From Gemmatimonadota bacterium (GTDB taxonomy: Bacteria; Gemmatimonadota; Gemmatimonadetes; Gemmatimonadales; Gemmatimonadaceae): 64,000 nucleotides of DNA. The stretch's first letter is position 1. Each line of letters opens with the position of its first letter. The translations under genes and the position numbers were made by a program. Shown in pieces: positions 35,839-44,565 of this stretch. The stretch spans positions 1 through 64,000 of the forward strand of contig PMEM01000065.1 of NCBI GenBank assembly GCA_003155795.1, read 5' to 3'. The notes beneath the pieces were generated by a model that saw nothing but the letters and a program-made list of their open reading frames with translations, was not told where the DNA came from and made no database searches.

Positions 35839-35959
35839 GGGGACGGAGTGGGGACGGACTCCGTTTGATGCGTATCATTTTTGTGATGTGCAGCCTCCGT
35901 CATCCGGCGGCAAGCCGGTGATAAACCCCGCACGAGTTTCGCGAGAACGGCTTCCTCGC

Positions 35960-37459
35960 CTAGGCCGCCGGCAGCGTCTCGTCGGTACCAGTCATCATTC
36001 GCAACAGACCTTCCTGCGTAGCTGCGGCCCGGGCGACCTCGCCGACAACGCGACCGTTCCGGAGCACCAGAATACGCGTCGACAAATTGATCAGCTCGGG
36101 AAGCTCGCTCGAAATCAGCAGCACCGCGCATCCATGAATTGCCAGTTCGTCTATCCACGCATGCAGCTCAGCCTTCGCACCCACATCCACTCCGCGCGTT
36201 GGTTCGTCGAGGATGAGAATGTCGCATTCAGCGGCAAGCCACTTGGCCATCACGATTTTCTGTTGATTGCCGCCCGACAACTCGGCAGTCACAGCGTCCG
36301 GCCGCGCGCGCACGCGAAGCCGCTCGAACAGTCGACGAACTACTGCGCCCTCGCGACGCTTATCTATCCAGCCGAGTCGCGCGAACTGTTGTAGTGTCGG
36401 CAACGTGCTGTTCTCATCGGTACGCATTGATAGAACAAGCCCCTGCTTCTTGCGATCCTCGGGCACGTATCCAATGCGCAGCTGCACGGCATCACGCGCC
36501 GATCGGATCTCCGCGCGCTCGCCGCGAACCCACACCGTGCCACGTCCAGCTCGCTCCAATCCGAATATCGATTGCGCAATCTCCGACCGCCCAGCACCGA
36601 TCAGACCGGCAAGCCCGAGTACCTCGCCTGCATGTAGTGTGAACGAAACGTCCTCGAATGCTCCATCACGCGACAAATGCTCGACGCGCAGCCGCTCCTC
36701 GCCACACTCCTCTGCCATCGATGCAGGAAGGTATTGCTCGAGTTTCCGTCCGATCATCAACTGAATCAGTGCTGGCTCATCCAGCTCGCTGGCAGCGCGT
36801 GTCGCAACGTGGCGGCCATCGCGTAGAACAGTAATGTCATCGCAGAGGCGATGGATCTCTTTCATGCGATGCGATACGTAGATGATCGTCACACCGCGCG
36901 ACTTGAGCTCGTCAATCAGCGCGAATAGCCGCTCAGCATCGTCCGCACCAAGGCTGCTTGTCGGTTCGTCAAAAACAAGCACCTTCGCCGCAGCGCGCAC
37001 GGCGCAAGCAATCTGCACGAGTTGCTGCTCGGCGACAGTAAGCGTATCCATCGGCCGCGCGGGATCTATCGACGCGCCAATCGCGGATAGCAACTCTCTC
37101 GCTCGCGCATTCACGACGTCACGCTGCACAAATCCAAAACGCCGAGGCAACTGACCGAGGCAGAGATTTTCACCAACTGTGAGATTCTCGCAAAACGCGA
37201 GTTCCTGATGTACCATCGCAACGCCGGAAGCAAGCGCGTCACGAGGATCCTCGAAACTCACAACCTCGCCGTCGAGCCGAATCTCACCGGCGTCAGGTTT
37301 CTGAAGCCCGGAGAGAATCTTCCCAAGCGTGCTCTTCCCAGCACCATTTTCGCCGCAGACCGCGTGACAGGTGCCCGATCGAATATCAAAACTCACATTC
37401 GACAGTGCCAGTGCGCCGGGAAAGCGTTTTGTTATGCCTGAGAATGCAATTGCTGCCAT
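35960..37459 (-). CDS. Ribose-type sugar ABC importer ATPase (two nucleotide-binding domains)
   Basis: A 499-residue tandem ATPase of the RbsA/AraG/XylG type. The first half has Walker A GENGAGKST, the signature-like LTVAEQQLVQIACAV and Walker B VLVFDEPTSSLG. The second half has the degenerate Walker A GLIGAGRSEIAQ typical of the class, signature LSGGNQQKIVMAKWL and Walker B ILILDEPTRGVD. It powers uptake with the permease and binding protein upstream. It is last in the operon, separated from the binding-protein gene by 56 bases holding a perfect REP hairpin that could lower its expression. Substrate is probably a pentose or hexose; L-arabinose is plausible from the region. Confidence 0.92.
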   Translation of the reverse strand: MAAIAFSGITKRFPGALALSNVSFDIRSGTCHAVCGENGAGKSTLGKILSGLQKPDAGEIRLDGEVVSFEDPRDALASGVAMVHQELAFCENLTVGENLCLGQLPRRFGFVQRDVVNARARELLSAIGASIDPARPMDTLTVAEQQLVQIACAVRAAAKVLVFDEPTSSLGADDAERLFALIDELKSRGVTIIYVSHRMKEIHRLCDDITVLRDGRHVATRAASELDEPALIQLMIGRKLEQYLPASMAEECGEERLRVEHLSRDGAFEDVSFTLHAGEVLGLAGLIGAGRSEIAQSIFGLERAGRGTVWVRGERAEIRSARDAVQLRIGYVPEDRKKQGLVLSMRTDENSTLPTLQQFARLGWIDKRREGAVVRRLFERLRVRARPDAVTAELSGGNQQKIVMAKWLAAECDILILDEPTRGVDVGAKAELHAWIDELAIHGCAVLLISSELPELINLSTRILVLRNGRVVGEVARAAATQEGLLRMMTGTDETLPAA

Positions 37460-37473
37460 GTCTTCCCGCTAGC

Positions 37474-37501
37474 AGTCATTCCCGCTTTCGCGGGAATGAC
37501 T
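37474..37501. repeat. Perfect REP hairpin within the ABC operon
   Basis: Arms AGTCATTCCCGC and GCGGGAATGACT pair perfectly around TTTC. It lies between the binding-protein and ATPase genes. A stable hairpin here could stop 3' decay of the upstream message or dampen expression of the downstream ATPase gene. Confidence 0.85.
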
Positions 37502-37515
37502 GATCAGCCGACAAA

Positions 37516-38577
37516 TCAATTCGGCATCGCCAGATACTTCGGATCCACATCCGTGAATCCCCACGCCTTCAGCTGCCGTGCCCACGCTCCAAGATTCTCC
37601 TTCGACACACGCACAAGATCCATCTGCACGTGCGCCGGCACATCCTTGTGCAGATACACATGATCGAAGATGGTCTTCACGGATACATATCCCCAGAGGA
37701 ACGTCGGCTGCGCGAGAAGCACCGGCGCAATCCCCTTGTCCACGTACGCCAGCTCCGCTGGCAATGCGTCAACGGAAACAACTTTCACTTTCGCCGGGTC
37801 CAGATCGGTAAGCAGCGTATTAGTGAACAGCGCCCATCCTCCGATCATCGCCCAACCCTGAATCCCGGGATACGCGTTCTGTGCGCGCACAACTTCCGCT
37901 GCTGCATCCTGCGGTGTTTCGGCGTGGTAGAAGGTATTGACAATCGTGATTCCCGGATAATTCTTCGCCTCGTTCTTCACTCCCTCTATGCGCTTCTGCA
38001 GATTCGGCGCGTTCTGACTGCCTCCGAGGATCGCGACCTTGCCCTTTCCGTTCATCTGCTTGGCAAGCTCCTGCATTACCTGCTTTCCCATCAATGCGTC
38101 GTCACCACCATAAAACGAAAATCGTTTGGAACCCGCGACGTCGCTGTCGAATGTCATGACGGGGACCCCGCGCGAGACAGCTTCGTCAACGGCGCCGACA
38201 AGTTTACCAGCATCACTGGCAGAAAGCAGAATTGCGTTCGCTCCACTATTGACTGCGGATGCGATTCGTTGCGCCTGAATCGTCGCATCCTCGCTCGGCG
38301 GCGTGAGCCAGTCCACTTTCACGTTTACGCCGTACTGTTTCGACAGCTCCTTCGCAGCCGAGTCCGCACCCGCTCGACCGGACAGGAATACCGGATTGGT
38401 CGAGCTCTTGGCAATCATTGCGATCGTGAATGTTTTGCTCGCGCTCGCGGCGTCTGCGCTTTTCTTCTCGCCGCCACCGCACGCGATGAATCCAGCGGAG
38501 CACAAAACAAGTGCAATGGATCCCCGCGTTCGCAGGGATGACGTACGACGGACGGGAGTTAAGCGCGGATGCTTCAT
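37516..38577 (-). CDS. Sugar ABC transporter substrate-binding lipoprotein
   Basis: A 353-residue periplasmic binding protein of the ribose-binding (type I) class. The leader ends in a lipobox with Cys33 (AGFIACGGG), so it is anchored as a lipoprotein. The mature part has the two-lobe pattern: FTIAMIAKSSTNPVF, ILLSASDAGKLVGAVDEAVS, GVPVMTFDSDV, GKVAILGG and a late VLLAQPTFLWGYVS. The start at 38577 overlaps the permease stop by four bases. The frame remains open far upstream on this strand, but that part is the permease gene in another frame. Codons 12-21 of the leader coincide with a REP sequence (38517-38543), an odd insertion that still leaves a working-looking signal. Confidence 0.92.
   Translation of the reverse strand: MKHPRLTPVRRTSSLRTRGSIALVLCSAGFIACGGGEKKSADAASASKTFTIAMIAKSSTNPVFLSGRAGADSAAKELSKQYGVNVKVDWLTPPSEDATIQAQRIASAVNSGANAILLSASDAGKLVGAVDEAVSRGVPVMTFDSDVAGSKRFSFYGGDDALMGKQVMQELAKQMNGKGKVAILGGSQNAPNLQKRIEGVKNEAKNYPGITIVNTFYHAETPQDAAAEVVRAQNAYPGIQGWAMIGGWALFTNTLLTDLDPAKVKVVSVDALPAELAYVDKGIAPVLLAQPTFLWGYVSVKTIFDHVYLHKDVPAHVQMDLVRVSKENLGAWARQLKAWGFTDVDPKYLAMPN
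38517..38543. repeat. REP copy inside the binding-protein signal-peptide region
   Basis: TGGATCCCCGCGTTCGCAGG plus GATGACG is a member of the GTCATTCCCGC family (variant GTCATCCCTGCGAACGCGGG on the coding strand). It supplies the codons for TSSLRTRGSI in the leader of the binding protein. Confidence 0.75.
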
Positions 38578-39746
38578 GAATCTGCCTCGGGTGCAACGGT
38601 GGTTGGTTCCGGAGGAGACGAGCCGGCGGCCATCCGGCGCGCGAGCAGTCTTGTCCCTCCCTGATCCAGTACGACAGCGAGAATCATAGCGCTGCCAATG
38701 ATGATCCATTCGTAATTCTGGTCCAGATGCAGCGTGCGAATTGCTTGGCGAATCATCACGATGAGAATCGCGCCAAGCGTCGCGCTGATCGCGCTGCCCT
38801 TTCCTCCAATCAGACTCGCACCGCCAACAACAGCAGCGGCAATCACATACAGTTCGTAACCGTTGGCGTCCGACGATGTGGCTGATCCGTAGAACGATGC
38901 GCCGAGAAATGCGGCGATGCCAGCGCTGAGACCGGAGATCGCGTAAACGCCCAGCTTGACCCGATCGACGCGCAGCCCGGAATAGCGACTCGCTTCCGGG
39001 TTCCCGCCAATCGCGAATACATGGCGGCCGCTTACGGTGCGACTCAGGTAGACCTGCCCTATTGCGGTAACAATCAACATTACGAGCAATGGCACAGGGA
39101 ACAGATCGGCGCTCAACCCGAGTCGCGCCTTGGCGACGTTCGTGAGCGCATCTGGCACCAGAACGCTCTCGGCGTGGCTCACCACGAACGCAAGCCCGCG
39201 GAGAACCCACATCGTGCCGAGCGTGATGATGAAGGGGTGCACACCAAGCCCGATCACCATGAAACCGTTCGCGAGTCCGCAGAGCAGCGCGATCGAGAGG
39301 CAAGTGGCGAGAGCGACCGCGACCGTGGCAACCGGCCCCATCGGGCCCACTGCCCTGAGGACCATCGCCATCCCGACGCCGGAGAGCGCATAGATCGCCC
39401 CGACGGAGAGATCGATCCCGCCCGCGATGATGACGATCGTGGCGCCGACCCCCATGATCGCGAAGGAGCTGGCGTCCGTACCGATCTGTACGAGGGTGTA
39501 CGCGTTCAGAAAGTTGTTGACCCGAACGCCGCTGAGTGCATCGATATGAGAACCGGCGGCGAATGTGAGCGCGAGACCCAGCACCAGAAGAACGGCAACG
39601 ATTCCGATCTGCTGCGACTTCAGGAGCAGAGCGGCGGCTCGGCGGATTTGCGATGTCCCGGGCAGGGCGGAAGTCACGTGGTGCAGCGGACTGAAGGAAA
39701 GAGTACCGGCGTGCCCAACAATGGATGACAGCGTGGGCCTTGTCAA
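38574..39746 (-). CDS. Ribose-type sugar ABC importer permease
   Basis: A 390-residue inner-membrane permease of the RbsC/AraH/XylH type with about eight to ten hydrophobic segments from residue 45 onward. Typical motifs are ATIVIIAGGIDLSVGAIYALSG, GVHPFIITLGTMWVLRGLAF, HVFAIGGNPEASRYSGLRVDRVK and VVGGASLIGGKGSA, the last being the ATPase-contact loop. The start TTG at 39746 is uncertain; the first 45 residues are poorly conserved-looking and a later start is possible. Its stop overlaps the binding-protein start (ATGA). It begins 32 bases after the TonB receptor stop, so both are probably one transcript. Confidence 0.92.
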   Translation of the reverse strand: MTRPTLSSIVGHAGTLSFSPLHHVTSALPGTSQIRRAAALLLKSQQIGIVAVLLVLGLALTFAAGSHIDALSGVRVNNFLNAYTLVQIGTDASSFAIMGVGATIVIIAGGIDLSVGAIYALSGVGMAMVLRAVGPMGPVATVAVALATCLSIALLCGLANGFMVIGLGVHPFIITLGTMWVLRGLAFVVSHAESVLVPDALTNVAKARLGLSADLFPVPLLVMLIVTAIGQVYLSRTVSGRHVFAIGGNPEASRYSGLRVDRVKLGVYAISGLSAGIAAFLGASFYGSATSSDANGYELYVIAAAVVGGASLIGGKGSAISATLGAILIVMIRQAIRTLHLDQNYEWIIIGSAMILAVVLDQGGTRLLARRMAAGSSPPEPTTVAPEADS

Positions 39747-39778
39747 CGGAGCCGGCGGTTATCCGGAGGAGCCAGCCC

Positions 39779-42700
39779 CTATGGGGCGAGTCCCATTGAT
39801 AGCAGTGCCCCGGTCGCCAGGAACCACTTGGCGTCGGCAGGGAGCCGCGCAAACTGGTTGTCCGTCAGAACCGCACGCGTCATCTTCGCGTAGGCCTCAT
39901 AATTGATTGCAGCTGGAGTGCGTGCGGCGGCAATCACGCGGGCTGCGTCCGCTACAGAGAGCCCGTTATGAATCTGCTCAGCAACAGGTCGCCAGATTGT
40001 CCGCAGCGTTTCGTCGAATGCTCGCCCTATTGCTGTTACACTGTCGCGCTGAGTCTTGCTCAGACCTACGCTGTCAGCCGATCTGAGAATCTCGAATCCG
40101 ACATTTGGATATTGCGCGACGTAACGATCTATCAACGCCGTTGTACTCGGGTGCGTGCGTCGCATCGCGTCAATCACAAGCTGTTGCTCTCCACGGTCGC
40201 GCGCTAAAGCAACCAGGAAGTTCACTCTGATGCCGAACGGATTCTCGGAAGCGCTGTTGGATCGCACACTCCCAAAAGCTGGATTTACGAGATACGTGTA
40301 GCGTCGCCGTGAGGCATCGTAACCGGTTACGGTAAGCAGCGTGTTATCCGGAATTCCGTAACCACCCCACCCGCGCATCCGGTCTGCCCCATGCAAGGCC
40401 GCATCCAGCCCCGATATCGCATTGAATATCTGGAGCTCCAGCAACATCGTATGCGAACGAAAACTACCAACCATGGTGCGTGCCGAAGCATCCAGCGACG
40501 CGGTCCATGGTCCCACGCAACTATTTCTACCCGCGATAGTCCCGAGTGAATTCCTGAGGCAGTCTCGCGCTCCTGATGATACGGCTGTAAGTAACCGGCC
40601 GATCCTGTTCGCAACCGACGAGTCGGCGTCGTTCGAATTCGCAACATAAGCGCGATCATCGAAGCGACCGTCCCCGTTCACATCTCCGAACACGAGCGGA
40701 GTATAGCGCGTCCCCGACTGGAGCCGCCCATCCACGTTAATCGAACCGCGCGAGCCGAGCCGATGAAATGTCCTCAATGTCAGTACGTTCGCTGACGAAC
40801 CGGCCGGAGACCAGGTCGCCAGACGAGGATCACCTGCGGTCAGTCCATCCACGCCGCGTGTCAGCTCACGCGCATCCGTGTGGGCGTATTGGACCTGGAA
40901 CACGGTCCCGGTAAGCGCCCTGTACCGTAAGCCAACCAAGTATTGATTCGCCGACGAGCGCATGTCGCTCATGACATAGTTCACACTACCCAGGCTGTTC
41001 GTGATGCGAAGCGGTATCAACGTCCCGTATGCGGCACCGCTCGCTAACGACGCACCATCCGCAAACACCGGCCGACCCGCTTCCGACGGAATCGTGAATG
41101 CAGGACTGAGCGCCAGGTTCCCGGCCAACAAGCTCGATATGCGTGTCGTAACCGAACGTGTATAATCGAACGACAACGTCCACGGCGTTTGAAACTGTAC
41201 GCTCCCACCGATATTGCCGCGCCACGACGCTGCCGGCTTCCAGTCCGCTGCGAAGACAGTGCCCGTAACGTTCGCTACTGCCGGGAGCGTACCATCAGAG
41301 CACGACCCCGGAACGGTTGCGGTGTTAATGGACGACCAGTCGATACTGGGTACGTTGGCCCCCGTGCAATCGAGTCGCTGGAGACTCCCGGTTCCCACGA
41401 ATGGCACTGCTGCGGGAAGCAGTGCAGTGCTACGCACATCGTTTATGAACCGGCCAACTCCGCCGCGAAATGACAGCATCGCTACTTTCGTACTGGACAC
41501 CGGAACATCCCACGTCGCTCCCAGGCGTGGACTCATGTCGAGACTATGTCCCGTAGCGGAGCTCGTAAGACCAAGCGCGGCGCTGGTTGCAGCTGCGTTC
41601 GCAGATGCATTCGCAATTGAATACTGATTCAGATCGAAACGCGCTCCGCCCTGCATGCTCAGATGCGGACGCAACACCCACTGATCACCCAGGAATCCCG
41701 ACATCGTAGCAACATTGGCAGACGCTCGCGCCACGTTGAATTCACGCGAGTATGCAGAAGGCGTTTGAGCTTCGAACGAACTCAGCGAATCGAACGATAC
41801 GACGCCAAACTGATTCGTGTTCGGATCCTGTGACTCACGTACAAATCGAAGAGACAACCCGGCATCGGAGTGGTGATGCCCGTCTGCGCTGACCCAGTAG
41901 ACCGAGTGACTTCCATTAATACTCGTCCGGCGTGATGCCGACGCAGTCCCGATGGAAGATCCAGCGATCGCGTTCTGTGCGGATGCGATTCCATTCAGCT
42001 CGCCAGGGACGCGCAACTGTATCAATGGAAGTTGATACGATGGATCCTGCTGATCTACGCTGCTCGATACCGCCAGCACAGACTTTTGCGCTGCCCGATT
42101 CGATATGACCGACCGCTGCAGAGTGAGCCCCGCATCGGTGGACCGGTTATTTCCAAAGAGATCGCCGATGCCAGCCGGAGAACCGCCTGCATGTGCAGTT
42201 GCATCTGTGGCGAGACGAGCGATGACCGCGATCGAGTGATCACTATCCGAAACAAAGTCGAACCGATTGAGTGTCGAGAAGCTGTTTGTTATGGCCTGTT
42301 GTGCGACTGGCGTGCGAGTGATTCCGATCTGACGAAGCGCGTTGTTGAGCACCGTCGCGTCGATGGCATTCAACGTTACACCAGACGGCCCCGTTCCTTC
42401 GCGTGTGTCGAACAGTTGTGATGGGGCACTCGTGCGCGAGAATTCGGCGCTCGAACTGTACATGAGATGATCGAGGATCAGATATCCACTTGAAGCACCC
42501 GATGCACTCACCGTCGCGGATGGCGCGAGCGTGCCCACGTTCGCGGCGCCACTCGCTGTTACCCATCGATTGCCGATGTTGCCTCCGGGCTGCGCCGTGA
42601 TATCAACCTTCACCCCGCTGAATCCACCCTGCGATGGATCGTAGAGACTCGTCGCAATCTGAACGGCGACCATCGCGTCGCGTGGAATGCTGACACTGCG

Positions 42701-43447
42701 GACGTCTGCACCGTCCACACTCAGGCTGGTCTGGTTTGCGCCCAGTCCCATCGTCGTTATGCCGGTAACCTGGCCCAGCGCGGATCGGGTAATGTTTAGC
42801 GCCGGTGAACCCGCAGCGAAGCCGAGCACGTCGCCGGAATACGAACCCGATGCCAGCCCCGATATGGTGCCCGAGGCCGCATTCGCTAAACCGCCGATGT
42901 CCGGCCTGAGATCCTGAGGCAGCGCCGGTCGCTCGCGCGTACCAATGACGCGTACAGCCGCAAGCGCTTCGGACGGGGTCTCGAGTTGCACATTGTGGGC
43001 GCCAGCAACCGAGGCGACGACGGTGCGCGATGGAGCGAATCCAGAAGCTGTCACTGTAACGAGCAACGGCTTGCTGCGCGATGCTTCGGGGACTGCGATT
43101 CTGTATTGGCCCGAACTATCGGTGAGCACGGAATCTGCGAAGACACCGTCGGACTGTCGAACCGTTACGCGAGCGCCGACGATCGGATGATTGCGGCCCT
43201 CGGTGACGGATCCGTGCAACGCGAGAGAATCCGTCACGACACCACCCTGTCGTGTGCGTCGTGAGACAGTGGACTGTGCGGCTGTTAGAGACGGCGTGAT
43301 GAGCGCGAGACAAGCCCACGCAAGACATCTGAGCACGATCGGTCCCGTAGGCCGTCCGCACGTCGCAACTTTTGCGACGCTCCAAACCCTCGGCGATGAC
43401 TGCACTGGATCGCAGATATAGAGCGCTGTGCCCCTTCCCGCAACCAC
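39779..43447 (-). CDS. TonB-dependent outer-membrane receptor with N-terminal CarboxypepD-like domain
   Basis: A protein of up to 1222 residues. A signal peptide is seen at about 38-57 (CLAWACLALITPSLTAAQ), so GTG 43336 is an alternative start. A carboxypeptidase-regulatory-like beta-sandwich follows (about 78-150, LHGSVTEGRNHPIVGARVTV), then a plug with NQTSLSVDGADVRSVSIPRD, then a long beta-barrel (from about 295) with many alternating strands. The barrel seems to end near RVNFLVALAR, after which about 140 helical residues remain, including LSKTQRDSV and LTDNQFARLP. The class imports bulky substrates or oligosaccharides with TonB energy. It is the first gene of an operon with the ABC importer. 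Confidence 0.85.
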   Translation of the reverse strand: MVAGRGTALYICDPVQSSPRVWSVAKVATCGRPTGPIVLRCLAWACLALITPSLTAAQSTVSRRTRQGGVVTDSLALHGSVTEGRNHPIVGARVTVRQSDGVFADSVLTDSSGQYRIAVPEASRSKPLLVTVTASGFAPSRTVVASVAGAHNVQLETPSEALAAVRVIGTRERPALPQDLRPDIGGLANAASGTISGLASGSYSGDVLGFAAGSPALNITRSALGQVTGITTMGLGANQTSLSVDGADVRSVSIPRDAMVAVQIATSLYDPSQGGFSGVKVDITAQPGGNIGNRWVTASGAANVGTLAPSATVSASGASSGYLILDHLMYSSSAEFSRTSAPSQLFDTREGTGPSGVTLNAIDATVLNNALRQIGITRTPVAQQAITNSFSTLNRFDFVSDSDHSIAVIARLATDATAHAGGSPAGIGDLFGNNRSTDAGLTLQRSVISNRAAQKSVLAVSSSVDQQDPSYQLPLIQLRVPGELNGIASAQNAIAGSSIGTASASRRTSINGSHSVYWVSADGHHHSDAGLSLRFVRESQDPNTNQFGVVSFDSLSSFEAQTPSAYSREFNVARASANVATMSGFLGDQWVLRPHLSMQGGARFDLNQYSIANASANAAATSAALGLTSSATGHSLDMSPRLGATWDVPVSSTKVAMLSFRGGVGRFINDVRSTALLPAAVPFVGTGSLQRLDCTGANVPSIDWSSINTATVPGSCSDGTLPAVANVTGTVFAADWKPAASWRGNIGGSVQFQTPWTLSFDYTRSVTTRISSLLAGNLALSPAFTIPSEAGRPVFADGASLASGAAYGTLIPLRITNSLGSVNYVMSDMRSSANQYLVGLRYRALTGTVFQVQYAHTDARELTRGVDGLTAGDPRLATWSPAGSSANVLTLRTFHRLGSRGSINVDGRLQSGTRYTPLVFGDVNGDGRFDDRAYVANSNDADSSVANRIGRLLTAVSSGARDCLRNSLGTIAGRNSCVGPWTASLDASARTMVGSFRSHTMLLELQIFNAISGLDAALHGADRMRGWGGYGIPDNTLLTVTGYDASRRRYTYLVNPAFGSVRSNSASENPFGIRVNFLVALARDRGEQQLVIDAMRRTHPSTTALIDRYVAQYPNVGFEILRSADSVGLSKTQRDSVTAIGRAFDETLRTIWRPVAEQIHNGLSVADAARVIAAARTPAAINYEAYAKMTRAVLTDNQFARLPADAKWFLATGALLSMGLAP

Positions 43448-43536
43448 GCGAGCTGAACGCGCTCCCCGGCGTTCAATTACAAAGGATCAGGCGGTCAGTA
43501 CAACGACAGCCACGGCGAAAGGCTCGCCGCCTTACC

Positions 43537-43758
43537 CTACTCCCCTTCGCGTTCCCTGCGGATCCGCGCCCTGTTTGTGATTGCCTGGAAGGATCCGGCG
43601 TAATCTCGGCTTATCAACAGGATCTCGCGGGAAGTAGCCTCCAGAGTCGCCGAATCTCTGATGAACGGCTGCAACGCTTCACGTACACGCCGATTGATTG
43701 ACAGCTCGAGTTCGCGGACCCTAGTTGGAACGTCAAATGTGTCGACTGAATTGAGCAT
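43537..43758 (-). CDS. Small hypothetical protein
   Basis: A 73-residue open frame beginning at ATG 43758 (MLNSVDTFDVPTRVRELELS). It is predicted all-helical and charged, with no membrane segment or signal. The frame is open further upstream to 43971, but the extra part is proline- and arginine-rich and unlike a folded protein. No Shine-Dalgarno is seen; GATAAA six bases before ATG could be a -10 box for a leaderless message. I do not recognise a family. It lies alone between the TonB receptor and the lipoprotein cassette. Confidence 0.35.
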   Translation of the reverse strand: MLNSVDTFDVPTRVRELELSINRRVREALQPFIRDSATLEATSREILLISRDYAGSFQAITNRARIRREREGE

Positions 43759-43999
43759 GGCTGGTTTATCCGATACGGTGAAGCGGTGAAGTGCAAGGTC
43801 AGCGTGAGCGGTGACGTAAGGCACATGGCAAGGGTTACGCCGAACACCGCCGCGGCCCACTCTGACTCGATCGGTCATCGCGAACGGTATGCCTGTACAT
43901 TTGCTTGGCGCAGGCACCGAAACAAGTGCGCGATCCGGCCAATTAGGTGCGATTCCCGGCCAACTTTCCATCTTGAACCAGATTCAATGGCCACTGGGG

Positions 44000-44060
44000 G
44001 GTGGCAGGCTCACCCAGGGATTAGCCGGGCGGGCGCCAGAGCCCCCTAAGCTTTGCCACC
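44000..44060. other. Nested inverted repeats, possible structured RNA
   Basis: Outer arms GGTGGCA (44000-44006) and TGCCACC (44054-44060) enclose inner arms GGCTC (44007-44011) and GAGCC (44039-44043). On the plus strand this would fold 110 bases upstream of the small lipoprotein gene. It does not match a riboswitch class I know. Apart from this, the 415 bases between 43759 and 44173 hold no gene that I can support. Confidence 0.35.
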
Positions 44061-44172
44061 AGCGTCCTGCACGGCCACCGACACAAAAAAGCAGCGTTTT
44101 GGCGTGGCGGCGCATTTCGTCGGCGACGACGCTTTTGTAACATCCTGTCTGGACCTTTTCTGGAGAACGCCA

Positions 44173-44370
44173 GTGCAGCGAAACACCCGGTACGCAGCAG
44201 TCCTCACAGCGATCCTCGCAACGCTCGCGTTCGCCTGCGCTGAGCCTACGGCGCCGCGCCAGGATTCGCCCTGCCTGAGCGGCGGCGGGTCCCAAGGTTG
44301 GGATCTGTGCGACACAACAGCGGCCTCCGCAATTCACCTGGACAGCACAACGATCAAAAGCCGCCCGTAA
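44173..44370 (+). CDS. Tiny lipoprotein, 65 residues
   Basis: Starts at GTG 44173 with GGAG seven bases upstream. The product is a short lipoprotein: a basic start (QRNTRYAAVL), a hydrophobic core and the lipobox LAFAC (Cys23). A mature peptide of about 43 residues follows, rich in Pro, Ser and Gly, with two further cysteines (DSPCLSGGGSQGWDLCDTT) that could form a disulfide. No family is recognised. It is flanked by predicted RNA hairpins and followed on the same strand by a set of AraC-like and TPR genes, suggesting a shared role. It may be a small envelope sensor or a secreted peptide. Confidence 0.55.
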   Translation: MQRNTRYAAVLTAILATLAFACAEPTAPRQDSPCLSGGGSQGWDLCDTTAASAIHLDSTTIKSRP

Positions 44371-44390
44371 ATAAGGACGGAACCACTCGA

Positions 44391-44447
44391 TCAGCACCGA
44401 CCCGGCGCTTGAATATCGGTCGGTGCTGAATTTGGCTGGATTCAGCA
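44391..44447 (+). terminator. 12-bp stem hairpin with a competing 7-bp hairpin
   Basis: Arms TCAGCACCGACC (44391-44402) and GGTCGGTGCTGA (44418-44429) pair perfectly around a 15-base loop. The end of the second arm, TGCTGAA (44424-44430), can instead pair with TTCAGCA (44441-44447), so the two stems exclude one another. There is no U-run, so this is either a factor-independent stop of poor quality or a regulatory leader for the gene at 44566. Confidence 0.5.
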
Positions 44448-44565
44448 TCATTTGGCCGGGAAACGCATATCGGGCTGAGAATGCGAACACTACCTTACAT
44501 AAGGGAACCAACCTTGTGAGGGTGCACTATGTGGCGTTCGCGCGCTCGCCGCAGACAGGCTTGAA

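Noticed and set aside
38578-39852. In-frame upstream extension of the ABC binding protein to 778 residues
   Set aside because: The extension is Arg-rich and overlaps the permease gene, whose frame has strong family motifs. The lipoprotein start at 38577 is convincing.
43985-44065. Cobalamin riboswitch, because of GCCACTG at about 43989-43995
   Set aside because: No B12 box and no matching stem order could be found around it on either strand.
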